From the IMG/VR virus record IMGVR_UViG_3300006737_000020, positions 1 through 64,000 of that record: DNA of 64,000 nt, one strand, 5' to 3'. The position numbers were made by a program, and so were the translations under genes. The notes beneath the pieces were generated by a model. It was not told where the DNA came from. It ran no database searches and worked only from the letters and a program-made list of their open reading frames with translations. Shown here piece by piece: positions 34,653 through 43,185 of the stretch; the first letter of the stretch is position 1; every line of letters starts with the position of its first letter. The DNA comes from a virus.

Positions 34653-35174
34653 TTATTTGTTTTTCTTTTGGCTAATTGCAGTTTTCATTGGCTCATCAGT
34701 ATTACCATCTTTATCCATATCTAGATAATCAGGTTTTGCATCATCTTCCTCTCTCAATGCTTCATTTATCTTATAATACTTATTTATTGTAGTACCCATA
34801 TCTTCATATGCAGATTCTAACCTTTGTTGTAACGTCTGAACTTCATTAGCTGTTTTTGAAAATACTTTATATGCTTCTTTCAATTGTTTCATATGACGAG
34901 TTGTAGTAACATTATCAAACCAATGTTCTGATTCTTGTAATGTAAGAGCTTCTGCTACCTTTACTATATTACCCAATTCTTCTGTAATTTCTCTTAATGA
35001 ATGATTTCTATATATAGACTCACCCATTGTATGATAATTACCAACTGCTTCAGTGAAAGATTTTTTTTGTTCTGATGTTATACCAGTTTCTTCTTCTTCG
35101 CCAAAGTTTTCCATAATGTATTTTGATTTTTTCATTATAGTTTTTAATAGTGCATTTTCGTATTTATTTGCCAT
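34653..35174 (-). CDS. Helical head-cluster protein, unknown
   Basis: The 173-residue, mostly helical protein has an acidic segment (ENFGEEEETG), a conserved-looking middle (LQESEHWFDNVTTTRHMKQL) and a long coiled-coil-like helix (VQTLQQRLESAYEDMGTTIN), ending in a Lys-rich tail. The wording recalls proteins of marine T4-like phages located in the head cluster. I know no function. An LQE|S site in the middle could be cut by the prohead protease. It overlaps none of its neighbours and sits one base before the next gene in the cluster. Confidence 0.62.
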   Translation of the reverse strand: MANKYENALLKTIMKKSKYIMENFGEEEETGITSEQKKSFTEAVGNYHTMGESIYRNHSLREITEELGNIVKVAEALTLQESEHWFDNVTTTRHMKQLKEAYKVFSKTANEVQTLQQRLESAYEDMGTTINKYYKINEALREEDDAKPDYLDMDKDGNTDEPMKTAISQKKNK

Positions 35175-35175
35175 T

Positions 35176-35592
35176 TTATAGTCCCTTACCTTTTTGTCTT
35201 TCTAAATATTTTTGAAGTCCTTCTAATTGTTTTTCAGATCCCATAATATATCTAGATAATTGTTTTTCCATAGTTTCATATTCATAGTTACCTGATTCAT
35301 CACCTCTCATTTCAATATCTGTTCCTAAATCTTGATGAAAGTCTCTTACAGCATCCATTAACTTATTAAGTTGATCTGAATAATATTCAATATCTAATGG
35401 TTCTTGTTCTTGACCTGTTGCTCCTGCACCTGGTTCTAATGCTGCCTTTCTTTCTGCATCTGTTTTCATTTTAGGAAATGCTTGAACCATTGGCGCTTCA
35501 TTTAATAAAGAATCTTCCATTTTTAAATTATTTGCCTTTGCAAAATCTGCTCTTCCTTCAAATAATCTTTGATATTGTTTTTTCAAATTCAT
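35176..35592 (-). CDS. Head-cluster protein with LFE|G leader, candidate internal or core protein
   Basis: The 138-residue protein starts MNLKKQYQRLFEGRADFAKA. Residues 1-12 form a short basic amphipathic helix ending in LFE before G13, a prohead protease consensus; a second consensus, LNE|A, is at 32/33. The rest is Gln, Glu and Lys rich and helical (LNKLMDAVRDFHQDL). Almost the same leader begins the protein at 3979-4296. T4 internal proteins carry a similar short N-terminal targeting peptide that is cut by gp21. The protease gene lies one gene upstream. Core or packaged-protein function is inferred. Confidence 0.68.
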   Translation of the reverse strand: MNLKKQYQRLFEGRADFAKANNLKMEDSLLNEAPMVQAFPKMKTDAERKAALEPGAGATGQEQEPLDIEYYSDQLNKLMDAVRDFHQDLGTDIEMRGDESGNYEYETMEKQLSRYIMGSEKQLEGLQKYLERQKGKGL

Positions 35593-35593
35593 T

Positions 35594-35854
35594 TTAAAAC
35601 TCCACGCTATCTATATATAATGTAGGTCTTCCTCCAGTCATACCAAATTTTGATCCATCTTTTACACCTTCTAATCCTACATTCTTTTTACCTTCAAATG
35701 CCATTGGATCTTTTTTTGTAGTTACTGAATACTTAGATGCATTTTCTGCTCCTAAAACTTCAAGTCCACCATTCTTCTTTCCTTCGCCTGCTAATACATC
35801 AGCATTCTTTTGAGTGGCAGTTGGTCCATATTGTGATTGCATATCTTTTAACAT
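35594..35854 (-). CDS. Small Gly-rich protein with internal repeat
   Basis: The 86-residue protein has two related blocks, GKKNGGLEVLGAENASKY and GKKNVGLEGVKDGSKFG, each followed by a T-rich turn, and ends PTLYIDSVEF. No family is recognised. It lies between the prohead protease gene (1-base gap) and the leader-bearing 138-residue protein (1-base gap), so it belongs to the head operon. A minor capsid or core protein is possible. Confidence 0.62.
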   Translation of the reverse strand: MLKDMQSQYGPTATQKNADVLAGEGKKNGGLEVLGAENASKYSVTTKKDPMAFEGKKNVGLEGVKDGSKFGMTGGRPTLYIDSVEF

Positions 35855-35855
35855 A

Positions 35856-36461
35856 TTAGTACTCCTTAATTATATCAGTTATTAATTTATTTACATTTGC
35901 ATATTTATCAAATTGTTTTTTTGATTTTCCTTCATTTACTGGAGATAAAAATGCTCCATGAGTTGATGGATTTGAAACAAAGTCAAATGCAATTAGTTCA
36001 AAATCAGGCTGAACTTCTAATGTATCATCACCTTCTCTCATTACTTCTTTTACAGATCCCATACCTCTTGATGATATACCTAATCTAATACCTGATTTGA
36101 ATAGTTCTTTTAAAATGTTACCTGCAGGAGTACCTAATACTTCTACAGTTCCAACTAAATCATCACCTTGCCAATTCATACCTAAAACGTTATGACTTAC
36201 ATTATTTAAATTAACTACAGATGAATCTGGATGATCTAATTCTCCAAGAGCTCTCTTTTCTTTAATAAATCCTTCAGCATATTTATTTGCTTCTCTCATT
36301 AAAGTTTCTTTTGGATATATTCTTCCATTTTGATTCTTTGATTCAGCTCTTTGCAGAACTCCAGAAACAATTAATTTTCCGCCATTTTTAGATAGACTTT
36401 CATTAATTTGTTGAGGAGTTATCTCAAATGTTTGATAATTAACTAATAATTGCTTTGCCAT
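35856..36461 (-). CDS. 21: Prohead core protease, gp21-like
   Basis: The 201-residue protein matches T4-type prohead proteases, serine proteases of the herpesvirus assemblin-like fold. Features include GGKLIVSGVLQRAESKNQNG, RIYPKETL, GELDHPDS with His77, LGISSRGMG with Ser130/Ser131, and FDFVSNPSTHGAFL. The His in a D-H-P setting and the Ser in an S-R-G setting are the expected catalytic residues. The enzyme cuts capsid and core proteins after L/I-x-E during head maturation. A self-cleavage site INE|S is present at 21/22. The ribosome binding site AGGAGA is clear. It lies between portal-side genes and the scaffold, as in T4. Confidence 0.93.
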   Translation of the reverse strand: MAKQLLVNYQTFEITPQQINESLSKNGGKLIVSGVLQRAESKNQNGRIYPKETLMREANKYAEGFIKEKRALGELDHPDSSVVNLNNVSHNVLGMNWQGDDLVGTVEVLGTPAGNILKELFKSGIRLGISSRGMGSVKEVMREGDDTLEVQPDFELIAFDFVSNPSTHGAFLSPVNEGKSKKQFDKYANVNKLITDIIKEY

Positions 36462-36471
36462 TTTTGATCTC

Positions 36472-36996
36472 CTATTGTGATAATTCTTTTAATCGATTTG
36501 CAATCCTTGTCATTCTCTCATTTATCTTTGCAAATCTATTTCCGGTTGATTTCCAAAAATGATTTGAATTCACACCCATTTCTGTTTTTAACCTTATATT
36601 ATTATTTACGATCTTTTCCATTAACCCTAACATTTTATTAACTTCAGCTATTCCTCTATTAACTTTTTGTTGTGGTGTCGATGTTGGATCTTTTTTATAT
36701 TCTCTATATGATGATTCATTCATTAAACCTGAACTCATTGTCATCTTCATCATTTTTTTATATATTGAGTCTTTAACTAGTTCAAACTCTGTTGCAGTTG
36801 TTGCATTATCTTTTTGTTTCTTTTTACCTTTTTTATCATTTTTATGAAATGCATATGGAGTTTTTGGAGGACCTTCTCCGCCATCCATATTACCAGTTAC
36901 ATTTGCTTCTCCCAATTCATCCTCATTGTGTTGATATTGGATTTCATCTTCTTCTGCTTCCTTAAGGTATTTTTTAAATTTATCTAAATAATCCAT
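36472..36996 (-). CDS. Head-cluster protein with LKE|A leader, candidate core or internal protein
   Basis: The 174-residue protein starts MDYLDKFKKYLKEAEEDE, a short amphipathic helix ending in LKE before Ala14 (prohead protease consensus), with a second site LGE|A at 30/31. A disordered, Lys-rich linker follows (HKNDKKGKKKQKDN) and then a helical C-terminal domain (about 85-174) with NRGIAEVNKMLGLMEKIVNN. It is the gene before the protease gene with a 10-base gap. The leader and location suggest a prohead core or packaged protein; no enzymatic motif is visible. Confidence 0.66.
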   Translation of the reverse strand: MDYLDKFKKYLKEAEEDEIQYQHNEDELGEANVTGNMDGGEGPPKTPYAFHKNDKKGKKKQKDNATTATEFELVKDSIYKKMMKMTMSSGLMNESSYREYKKDPTSTPQQKVNRGIAEVNKMLGLMEKIVNNNIRLKTEMGVNSNHFWKSTGNRFAKINERMTRIANRLKELSQ

Positions 36997-36999
36997 ATC

Positions 37000-37314
37000 T
37001 TATTTCCTCAATAAATAAATTTCTGCAGAACTTGCTGCTGTTATATGTGATACTGTAAAGTTATATATTTCCTTTGTAGTTAATTTACTTGCTGCAATTG
37101 AACCTCCTCCTGGAAAATGTAATACTGCACTACCATGAGTTACAACCATAACTCCATTCCATCTTGCAGCACTTGAACCAGTATAATATGTTGCACCATC
37201 TGCAACTGTTGTTACTGCATGATAGCCGCCTAAATGTCCGCTTACATTATATAAACTTCCTGAATCTGGATAAGAATTAAACCAGGTTTCTCTTTGTGAT
37301 GGATTAGCGCTCAT
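37000..37314 (-). CDS. Small beta-rich virion protein
   Basis: The 104-residue protein is rich in Gly, Ser, Thr, Ala, Tyr and His (GHLGGYHAVTTVADGATYYT, then WNGVMVVTHGSAVLHFPGGG) and ends with a strand, AEIYLLRK. It looks like a small beta-sandwich. Its start overlaps the stop of the preceding gene by one base. Capsid decoration or a head-tail accessory role is possible; I recognise no family. Confidence 0.6.
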   Translation of the reverse strand: MSANPSQRETWFNSYPDSGSLYNVSGHLGGYHAVTTVADGATYYTGSSAARWNGVMVVTHGSAVLHFPGGGSIAASKLTTKEIYNFTVSHITAASSAEIYLLRK

Positions 37315-38186
37315 TATTTAGTCTCCACATTTTTAAGTTCTTTAATCAATTCATAATAACGTAACATTGTTAATACATCTTTATCTTTAACGGCTGATGA
37401 ATTTTTTAACTCTGTTAACATATTATTAACTTCATTCAATTTTATTTTAACTACTTTTGATCCTACTCTAGCAGATGCTCGTTTTAATTCTTTTTGGACA
37501 ACTGGAATTTCTTTTTGAATAAATTCTTTTAACGCAACAGTATTTGTTACATTATTAATATATTCTCTCAAAATATTTTTTTGTCGTTGATTAAGTCCAT
37601 TATATTTATCATTAAACTTATCAATTAACATTTTATAAGATAACAATCTAACATCCTTTGGTTGAACTGAATATGTTTCTTTTATAACATTTCCTTTCTT
37701 TACTTTAACTGGATTGTTGATTGTATTTCTTAATACATGTTCTACCAATGTAGCTTTTGATCTTACTATCTGAGCAGGATTGTCAACTTCTGCATATTCA
37801 AATAATTTATATGCCGCGGCCATTATATTATAATTTGATACTCTTGCTTTGAAAAAGTTATCTACTATAAATTGGTCATTGATTTCTTTTATTAAATTAT
37901 ATTTTTGTCTTCTCAATGCTGTTTGATTTAAAGACTTTTTTGCAGTTATACATGCTTGTAAAAATTTTTGAGCACTATTTTCTGTCTTAAACTCTTCTTC
38001 TTGAATAGTTCTATATAATTGTAATTCTTTTCCTAATTCAGTACCGGCCTTGAAATGCCTCTTGATAATCGGTAATGCTTTTGTCTTACGTCCTTGCATT
38101 GTATCTGCAGCGACTTGACGTACGAGCATCTCGAAAAGAATCCCGGTATTTTTATACTTTGAATGCTTTATTTTTTTCATTGACAT
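37314..38186 (-). CDS. Conserved-looking head-cluster helical protein, unknown
   Basis: The 290-residue basic, helical protein starts with SKYKNTGILFEMLVRQVAAD and contains TELGKELQLYRTIQEEEF, YNIMAAAYKLFEYAE and a long C-terminal helix rich in Lys and Glu. From memory this NTGILFE-LVRQ start is common to an uncharacterised protein of marine T4-like phages lying after the portal gene. The Lys-rich composition would suit a DNA- or core-binding protein. A promoter-like motif variant lies 31 bases upstream. Confidence 0.7.
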   Translation of the reverse strand: MSMKKIKHSKYKNTGILFEMLVRQVAADTMQGRKTKALPIIKRHFKAGTELGKELQLYRTIQEEEFKTENSAQKFLQACITAKKSLNQTALRRQKYNLIKEINDQFIVDNFFKARVSNYNIMAAAYKLFEYAEVDNPAQIVRSKATLVEHVLRNTINNPVKVKKGNVIKETYSVQPKDVRLLSYKMLIDKFNDKYNGLNQRQKNILREYINNVTNTVALKEFIQKEIPVVQKELKRASARVGSKVVKIKLNEVNNMLTELKNSSAVKDKDVLTMLRYYELIKELKNVETK

Positions 38187-38211
38187 ATCGTCCCGTTTAT
38201 TTGCTATCTAT

Positions 38212-38226
38212 TTTTAAATAAATATA
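38212..38226 (-). promoter_or_regulatory. Promoter-like motif variant after portal gene
   Basis: The coding strand reads TATATTTATTTAAAA, the same one-base variant as before the tail sheath gene, 31 bases before ATG at 38186. Confidence 0.45.
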
Positions 38227-38243
38227 GACTAAATTAACTTTCA

Positions 38244-40127
38244 CTACGCTTTTTCTTCTTGAATCAGTATATCTTCATCCAACATTGTACCTTTATCAGG
38301 ATCAGCTTTTTCAGTTGAAAGACTTTCTTGTAAAACTTTTGAAGATTTTGATTTATTTTGTAGCAAATCTGCAAATGCTTTAGCTTCTGTGCTTAGTGGT
38401 GAACCACCTCTATATTTATGTTGTAGTGGCGACTTATCTGTTGCAAATGCTTTATCTAATCCTTTTGCACCAACAGCGTCTCGTCCATAATCAGAATTAG
38501 CTCTTCCAAATGCACCAAATTTCTTTGGTCTTCCTGGTCCTGCTACTGGATCATTAGCTCCTTCATCTTGCTGACCTGGTATGTCTAGATTTCCCTGCAC
38601 ATGCATCGAAGCTATATCATGAGGTGTTCCAAACGATTGATTTGTCTTTTGAGGATCATTTCCTTCTGACTTAATTTGTTCTTTTCTGAATTCTTCTTTA
38701 AGATCTTCAATAACTTGATCTTGTTCTGTATTCCATTCATTTTGGCTCATACCAAATACATTTTCATATATGTATCTTTCTGAGAACATACCTGATTCTT
38801 TAAAATTAGATACTAATCCTAATTTTTCATTTAATAATTCTACCTTTTGTTTTTCATAAACAATTGATGGATTAGTTAAAGTTAATTCAAAATTGATAAG
38901 ATCGGCATCTGTATATCCTTGTGTATATAAATGTACAATTGCAATTTTAGTTAATTCAGATGTAAATATTTTTTGTATTCTTTCTATAGTTCTTGCAAAC
39001 CTAATATCCTCTGCTGCTAATGTTGCCTTTCCTTCTACACCTTCATCATATCCTAAAAATGCTTTTGGTATTCTTAATGCAGCATGCATTTTATTTCTTA
39101 AATAATCTATATCTTCAGTTTGTCCATCATTACTTGTACCAGGTAAAGATTCTATATTAGTTCCAGATTCACCACCTCTTACTGGTAAATAATAATCTTC
39201 TAACATGTTTTGTAGATTAAATTTAAGATTATAATCACCTGTTTGTTCATCCATATAAGGAACTTTTTTCATTTTGTTCATTATTTGTTGCATATGTGAA
39301 TCAACTTCATTTGGTGGTATATTACCTACATCAATTTTAAATATTCTTCTTTCTGGAGCTCTCATTATTCTATGTAACAACATTGCATCTTCCATAAGAG
39401 TTAATTGTTTGAATACTTTTCGTGCACCTTCTAACATTGATTTACCATACGGTAAAAAGTTTGTATCTGACAATAATCTAAAATGTGCTACCTCAAATGG
39501 ATCATATTCCATTTGTGAATTACCTCCTTGGCCAATATTACTCATTCCTTCATAATAAAATTTAACGGCATACGGATTTTTATCATCAAACTGCTCTTCA
39601 CGTCTCATTTCATATGCAGACATTGGAACTACATTTACAATACCAATTTCTTCATCAATATCTAAATGTAAATAAAAGTCACCATATTTACATGCATTTC
39701 TAATCCAAGGCCATAAGTTATATTCTACATTTAATACATCATAAAATAAATTTCTTAATATTTTTCGTATATTATCATCAGATGATTTAATTGTTAAAGT
39801 ATCACCATCAGCATCCTTCACTGTACTTTCATCTGCATATATATCTAATGCTGAAGATATAATTGGGTCCATATCCATACCTTCATAATCTGTATATAAT
39901 TCTACTCTATTTTGATGATAATTTGCTGTATTATTATATGTGCTCCATCCTGGGTTTTTTGTATGAATTCCTGAAAACCGATCAATGTATTTTGTCTGTC
40001 TCATGTTACCCATTGATTGTAACTTATTTGAATCTACAACTTGTAGTCTCTTTTTACCAATTCTACGAACTATTACATTCGTTGAAAAAAGTCTTCTAAG
40101 TCTAGATCTTAATGATTTGTTTGCCAT
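38244..40127 (-). CDS. 20: Portal protein, gp20-like
   Basis: The 627-residue protein has the T4-type portal pattern: YTDYEGMDMDPIISSALDIY near residue 80, LWPWIRNACKYGDFYLHLDI, FRLLSDTNFLPYGKSMLEGA, LMEDAMLLHRIMRAPERRIF and LRNKMHAALRIPKAFLGYDE. The C-terminal 120 residues are polar and probably disordered, ending near KVLQESLS. Portal subunits form the dodecameric ring at the DNA-entry vertex and bind the terminase. The gene follows the large terminase gene by 32 bases with a promoter-like motif in between. Its length is close to T4 gp20 (524) plus a C-terminal extension. Confidence 0.93.
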   Translation of the reverse strand: MANKSLRSRLRRLFSTNVIVRRIGKKRLQVVDSNKLQSMGNMRQTKYIDRFSGIHTKNPGWSTYNNTANYHQNRVELYTDYEGMDMDPIISSALDIYADESTVKDADGDTLTIKSSDDNIRKILRNLFYDVLNVEYNLWPWIRNACKYGDFYLHLDIDEEIGIVNVVPMSAYEMRREEQFDDKNPYAVKFYYEGMSNIGQGGNSQMEYDPFEVAHFRLLSDTNFLPYGKSMLEGARKVFKQLTLMEDAMLLHRIMRAPERRIFKIDVGNIPPNEVDSHMQQIMNKMKKVPYMDEQTGDYNLKFNLQNMLEDYYLPVRGGESGTNIESLPGTSNDGQTEDIDYLRNKMHAALRIPKAFLGYDEGVEGKATLAAEDIRFARTIERIQKIFTSELTKIAIVHLYTQGYTDADLINFELTLTNPSIVYEKQKVELLNEKLGLVSNFKESGMFSERYIYENVFGMSQNEWNTEQDQVIEDLKEEFRKEQIKSEGNDPQKTNQSFGTPHDIASMHVQGNLDIPGQQDEGANDPVAGPGRPKKFGAFGRANSDYGRDAVGAKGLDKAFATDKSPLQHKYRGGSPLSTEAKAFADLLQNKSKSSKVLQESLSTEKADPDKGTMLDEDILIQEEKA

Positions 40128-40137
40128 AATTTTCTAC

Positions 40138-40152
40138 TTTTATATAAATATG
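40138..40152 (-). promoter_or_regulatory. Promoter-like motif before portal gene
   Basis: The coding strand reads ATCATATTTATATAA, a core match, about 16 bases before ATG at 40127 and just after the terminase stop. Confidence 0.55.
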
Positions 40153-40158
40153 ATTGTA

Positions 40159-41742
40159 CTATAAAAGCCAGGTTAAATCGTCGTTGTCTTTATCTCCACT
40201 CTTCCAATCCCATCCTGAACCTTTTAAGTCTGTTTTTGTTGAATATACTCCTTCTGATGTCTTTCCTATACCGCCTAATGATTTTCTATTTAAATCCATA
40301 CCTTGTTGATGAAGTCTTAATGCTGTATCTCTCATCCATAATCCTGTTGCAAATGACATTACTAAATCATCATTATAGCCCCTTGCAGCTTCTGCTCTAT
40401 GCCCTAACCAAATAAATGTAAATAATTCATCTACTAATCTTTTTGAATGAACCAATGGTGTTTTATCTCTAAAATATGTTTCTAATTTAGATATTACTAA
40501 TGGACGAGTTCTTGATGTCATTGAAAATCCAGGAACTTTTTGTGATTTCTTTTTTAAATCATATCCTTTCTTCAAGTGTATTTCCTCATCTAAGTATCCA
40601 TCTTGTTTATAAGAATAGTATAGATTTTGGTATCCTTTGTCTAATGCTACCTGAATGGATGCCCATCCTATATTTGCATTTTCAATAACTAGTAATGCAT
40701 TATTATATTCTGTTGCAACTGATATTAACATATTACCATATTCGGTAGTTCCTATTTTACCTCTATATTCTGCAACTTGTTTACATTGTTCTGTATCAAA
40801 TACATGGAATGCAGAGTAATCAGTTGAATCTCCTCTTGCAACGTCAGCTACAACCATATATGATTTTGAATAATTTGGATATTCCCATATCCAATAATTT
40901 CCATCCATTCCTCGCTTTTCAATTGGATCTTTAACATATGTTTCCTGATACCATTGTAGTATTTCTCCATCTACTACTGTATGTCCAGATGATATAAAAT
41001 CACAGTCACATTCTTGAGCGGCCATTTTCTCACCTAACAATTCTGTTTGTTTATCTCGCCAAGCTTGATCTCTATCTGGATGTACTGTCCAATGTAATGA
41101 TATATTATTAAATTCTCCGCCTGCAGTTGCTTCTACCCATTGTTTATGAAACCAATTACCAACTCCATTAGGTGTAGATAATGCAATACAATCTCCACCA
41201 GTTGCTAATGTTTGTTGAGCGGCTGTCCATATATCATCAATTTTATCAATAAATGCTGCTTCATCAAATATCAATAATGATAATGCTTCAGATCTACCTG
41301 CATCACCTTTTGATGATATGGCCTTTATTTGCGACCCATTACTTAATCTTAATGAAAGTTTATTATCTTCAGCAACTGCCCCCTTTAACCATTTAGGTAA
41401 GTTTTCATGCATTACTCTAACCTTTGTTACAAGGTTCTTTGCAACATCTTGTTTAGTTGCAATTACTAGACAGTTAAAATCTGCCTTAAATAACATTTTC
41501 CATAATGCATATCCGGCTGTTAAAGTTGAAATTCCTAACTGTCTAGACTTAAGAATAATATTATATCTATTTTGAGATATCTGTGTTAATGATTCTTCTT
41601 GGAATGGATACAGATTAAAATATATTTTTCCTTGAGTAGGATGTTGAATTATACAGTATTTACGCATAAAGTGTATAGGATCTTGTACACACTTCTTATA
41701 TTCATCGCGTATGATTTCTTTTAATGTTTTCTTTACTGACAT
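40159..41742 (-). CDS. terL: Terminase large subunit, gp17-like
   Basis: The 527-residue protein has both terminase domains. The ATPase part shows LKSRQLGISTLTAG (66-73 as the Walker A position) and LLIFDEAAFID with Asp160-Glu161 (Walker B and catalytic Glu), followed by the coupling motif ALSTPNG. The nuclease part shows MVVADVARGDSTDYSAF (Asp300), LLVIENANIG (Glu354) and RGYNDDLVMSFA with the third acidic position. Terminase pumps DNA into the prohead through the portal. The Walker A segment has Ile where T4 gp17 has Lys (T4 SRQLGKTT, here SRQLGIST), a variation discussed under findings. I see no clear small terminase gene in the window. Confidence 0.95.
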   Translation of the reverse strand: MSVKKTLKEIIRDEYKKCVQDPIHFMRKYCIIQHPTQGKIYFNLYPFQEESLTQISQNRYNIILKSRQLGISTLTAGYALWKMLFKADFNCLVIATKQDVAKNLVTKVRVMHENLPKWLKGAVAEDNKLSLRLSNGSQIKAISSKGDAGRSEALSLLIFDEAAFIDKIDDIWTAAQQTLATGGDCIALSTPNGVGNWFHKQWVEATAGGEFNNISLHWTVHPDRDQAWRDKQTELLGEKMAAQECDCDFISSGHTVVDGEILQWYQETYVKDPIEKRGMDGNYWIWEYPNYSKSYMVVADVARGDSTDYSAFHVFDTEQCKQVAEYRGKIGTTEYGNMLISVATEYNNALLVIENANIGWASIQVALDKGYQNLYYSYKQDGYLDEEIHLKKGYDLKKKSQKVPGFSMTSRTRPLVISKLETYFRDKTPLVHSKRLVDELFTFIWLGHRAEAARGYNDDLVMSFATGLWMRDTALRLHQQGMDLNRKSLGGIGKTSEGVYSTKTDLKGSGWDWKSGDKDNDDLTWLL

Positions 41743-41747
41743 AGTAT

Positions 41748-41762
41748 TTTAATATAATAAAT
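41748..41762 (-). promoter_or_regulatory. Weak promoter-like motif variant before terminase gene
   Basis: The coding strand reads ATTTATTATATTAAA, sharing the right half of the motif, six bases before ATG at 41742. The helicase gene has the same variant in the same close position. Confidence 0.3.
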
Positions 41763-41791
41763 TATCTACAGAAAAACAAGAAAAAGAATGA

Positions 41792-42190
41792 TTATTTTTT
41801 CTTTGTCTTTTCAAGTGATCTACCACCAAAATAAGCACCAATTACTGTAATAAGTACTAATTGTAAAAGGTCCGTCCATTTATCTTCTACTACAAATTTA
41901 ATTGTTCCTGCATCAATAAAAATTAATAATACTGTACATACTACTAAAAATATTAATACTAATGGTCTTACATTTTTACTTAACCAAGAATCTGAATTCA
42001 TATCAGCTGACCATCTGTCTGTGATATTCTTTTCCATTGCCGCCTCATGGTTGGCAATTAATTCTTTCATTTTTCTTTTTGCTTCTAATTTTTCTTCTTT
42101 CGAGGTTGTTAGATTATCAAGTACACCACCAACTGATTCTACTAGTTCTCCGGCTCCACCTGAAAATAATTTTCCTAATCCAAATCCCAT
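41792..42190 (-). CDS. Holin-like membrane protein (GTA/3TM holin type)
   Basis: The 132-residue protein has a Gly-rich amphipathic N-terminus, a charged helix (SKEEKLEAKRKMKELIANHE), then two membrane segments at about 75-95 (RPLVLIFLVVCTVLLIFIDA) and 105-123 (WTDLLQLVLITVIGAYFGG), and a basic C-terminal tail (RSLEKTKKK). The SWLSKNVRP motif before the first membrane segment is typical of the GTA-type holin family. A holin would open the inner membrane for lysis. No endolysin gene is seen nearby, so the lysis role is inferred from family resemblance. Confidence 0.7.
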   Translation of the reverse strand: MGFGLGKLFSGGAGELVESVGGVLDNLTTSKEEKLEAKRKMKELIANHEAAMEKNITDRWSADMNSDSWLSKNVRPLVLIFLVVCTVLLIFIDAGTIKFVVEDKWTDLLQLVLITVIGAYFGGRSLEKTKKK

Positions 42191-42194
42191 AATG

Positions 42195-42842
42195 TTATTC
42201 TCCTTTTAATTCTGATAATATTTGTTCTTTATATTCTTTATATTTTTGCAATACAGTTTCTTTAAATTTTTCTTTACTCATTGCAGCATCAAACGTTTCA
42301 ATATCTCCATCAGCATTTTGTACTTGTCGAATAGCTTCTGTCATCATCTTTTCTAATCCTTTAACATCTTCATCAGCATCTTTAAAGAACGATTCAGCAT
42401 TTTTTAACATTCTATCACGTTTGTAATTTTCCCATGCATCTTTATCATTCCTCAGGTTAGTTTCAAATTTAACAACACAATCAAAACATTGTTTATGTGT
42501 TATCCAAAACTTTTCATTTAATCGTTTTTCTGATGTATGAGTATTCTTTCCACAGTTTGGACAAGTATCTGGCATTTGAAATTGTTTTTGTACTTGTCTT
42601 ACTAAATAACCATTTTCGGATTCACGTGATTTAAATCCATTATTTTGAGTAACTCGAGTTCTATTTCCATTTGGATCTGTTTCAATCCAAATCTTAGGTT
42701 TTCCGTCTTCAAATTGTTCAATAACATCTTCCTTTTTTATTTCAGATTTTGTATTTCCAAAATAATGAGACTTTCTTGTTTGTGATTTATGCGTTCCAGA
42801 TAACATATCTTGGATCGCCTTCACGTTCTTTAACTTACTCAT
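42195..42842 (-). CDS. Protein with a C4 zinc-ribbon-like motif, unknown
   Basis: The 215-residue protein has a polar N-terminal third (SGTHKSQTRKSHYFGNTKS), a middle with ETDPNGNRTRVTQNNGFKSR, then two Cys pairs about 24 residues apart (DTCPNCGKN and KQCFDCVVKFE) that would form a zinc ribbon. A helical, acidic C-terminal domain follows. It starts after the leader-bearing 103-residue gene and ends five bases before the holin-like gene. It could bind nucleic acid or join a packaging complex; I cannot assign a function. Confidence 0.68.
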   Translation of the reverse strand: MSKLKNVKAIQDMLSGTHKSQTRKSHYFGNTKSEIKKEDVIEQFEDGKPKIWIETDPNGNRTRVTQNNGFKSRESENGYLVRQVQKQFQMPDTCPNCGKNTHTSEKRLNEKFWITHKQCFDCVVKFETNLRNDKDAWENYKRDRMLKNAESFFKDADEDVKGLEKMMTEAIRQVQNADGDIETFDAAMSKEKFKETVLQKYKEYKEQILSELKGE

Positions 42843-42859
42843 ATAACCTTTTTTTTTAA

Positions 42860-43171
42860 TTAAACTTCTTGATCCCTACCAGATCTTTTTGCAGCTGCTT
42901 TCATCTTTACCAATTGACTTCTTAGTTGAGCCACTTTATTAATTGGTAAACCTACTTCATCTGCAAATCTTGCAATGGCTTGAGCTTTTTCAATATCTGT
43001 TTTCAACATATTTAAAAATCTAGATAATCCTTTTCTTTCTAAATATTGAAAAATTCTAGACACTTTTTGTCTTTCAGATCCACCTAAACCAGAACCATAC
43101 TTTGATGGAGCTTCTTTAAGTGTTCTACGAATTTCAGTTCTTATTGCTTTTCTTAAATTTTCTTCGTTCAT
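42860..43171 (-). CDS. Small helical protein with LKE|A leader, candidate packaged protein
   Basis: The 103-residue protein starts MNEENLRKAIRTEIRRTLKE followed by A21. The first 20 residues form a basic amphipathic helix ending in the prohead protease consensus LKE|A. The rest is helical and basic (SRIFQYLERKGLSRFLNML, then KAQAIARFADEVGLPINKVA) and would fit a small DNA-binding or core protein. It follows the mosaic nucleotidyltransferase gene and has its own promoter-like motif 20 bases upstream. Small terminase is an alternative for a small helical protein here, but nothing specific supports it. Confidence 0.66.
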   Translation of the reverse strand: MNEENLRKAIRTEIRRTLKEAPSKYGSGLGGSERQKVSRIFQYLERKGLSRFLNMLKTDIEKAQAIARFADEVGLPINKVAQLRSQLVKMKAAAKRSGRDQEV

Positions 43172-43185
43172 GGTTATTCCCTATT

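Noticed and set aside
42860-43171. Small terminase subunit
   Set aside because: The small helical protein is in a plausible neighbourhood, but it carries a protease-site leader and no helix-turn-helix or oligomerisation pattern that I can identify.
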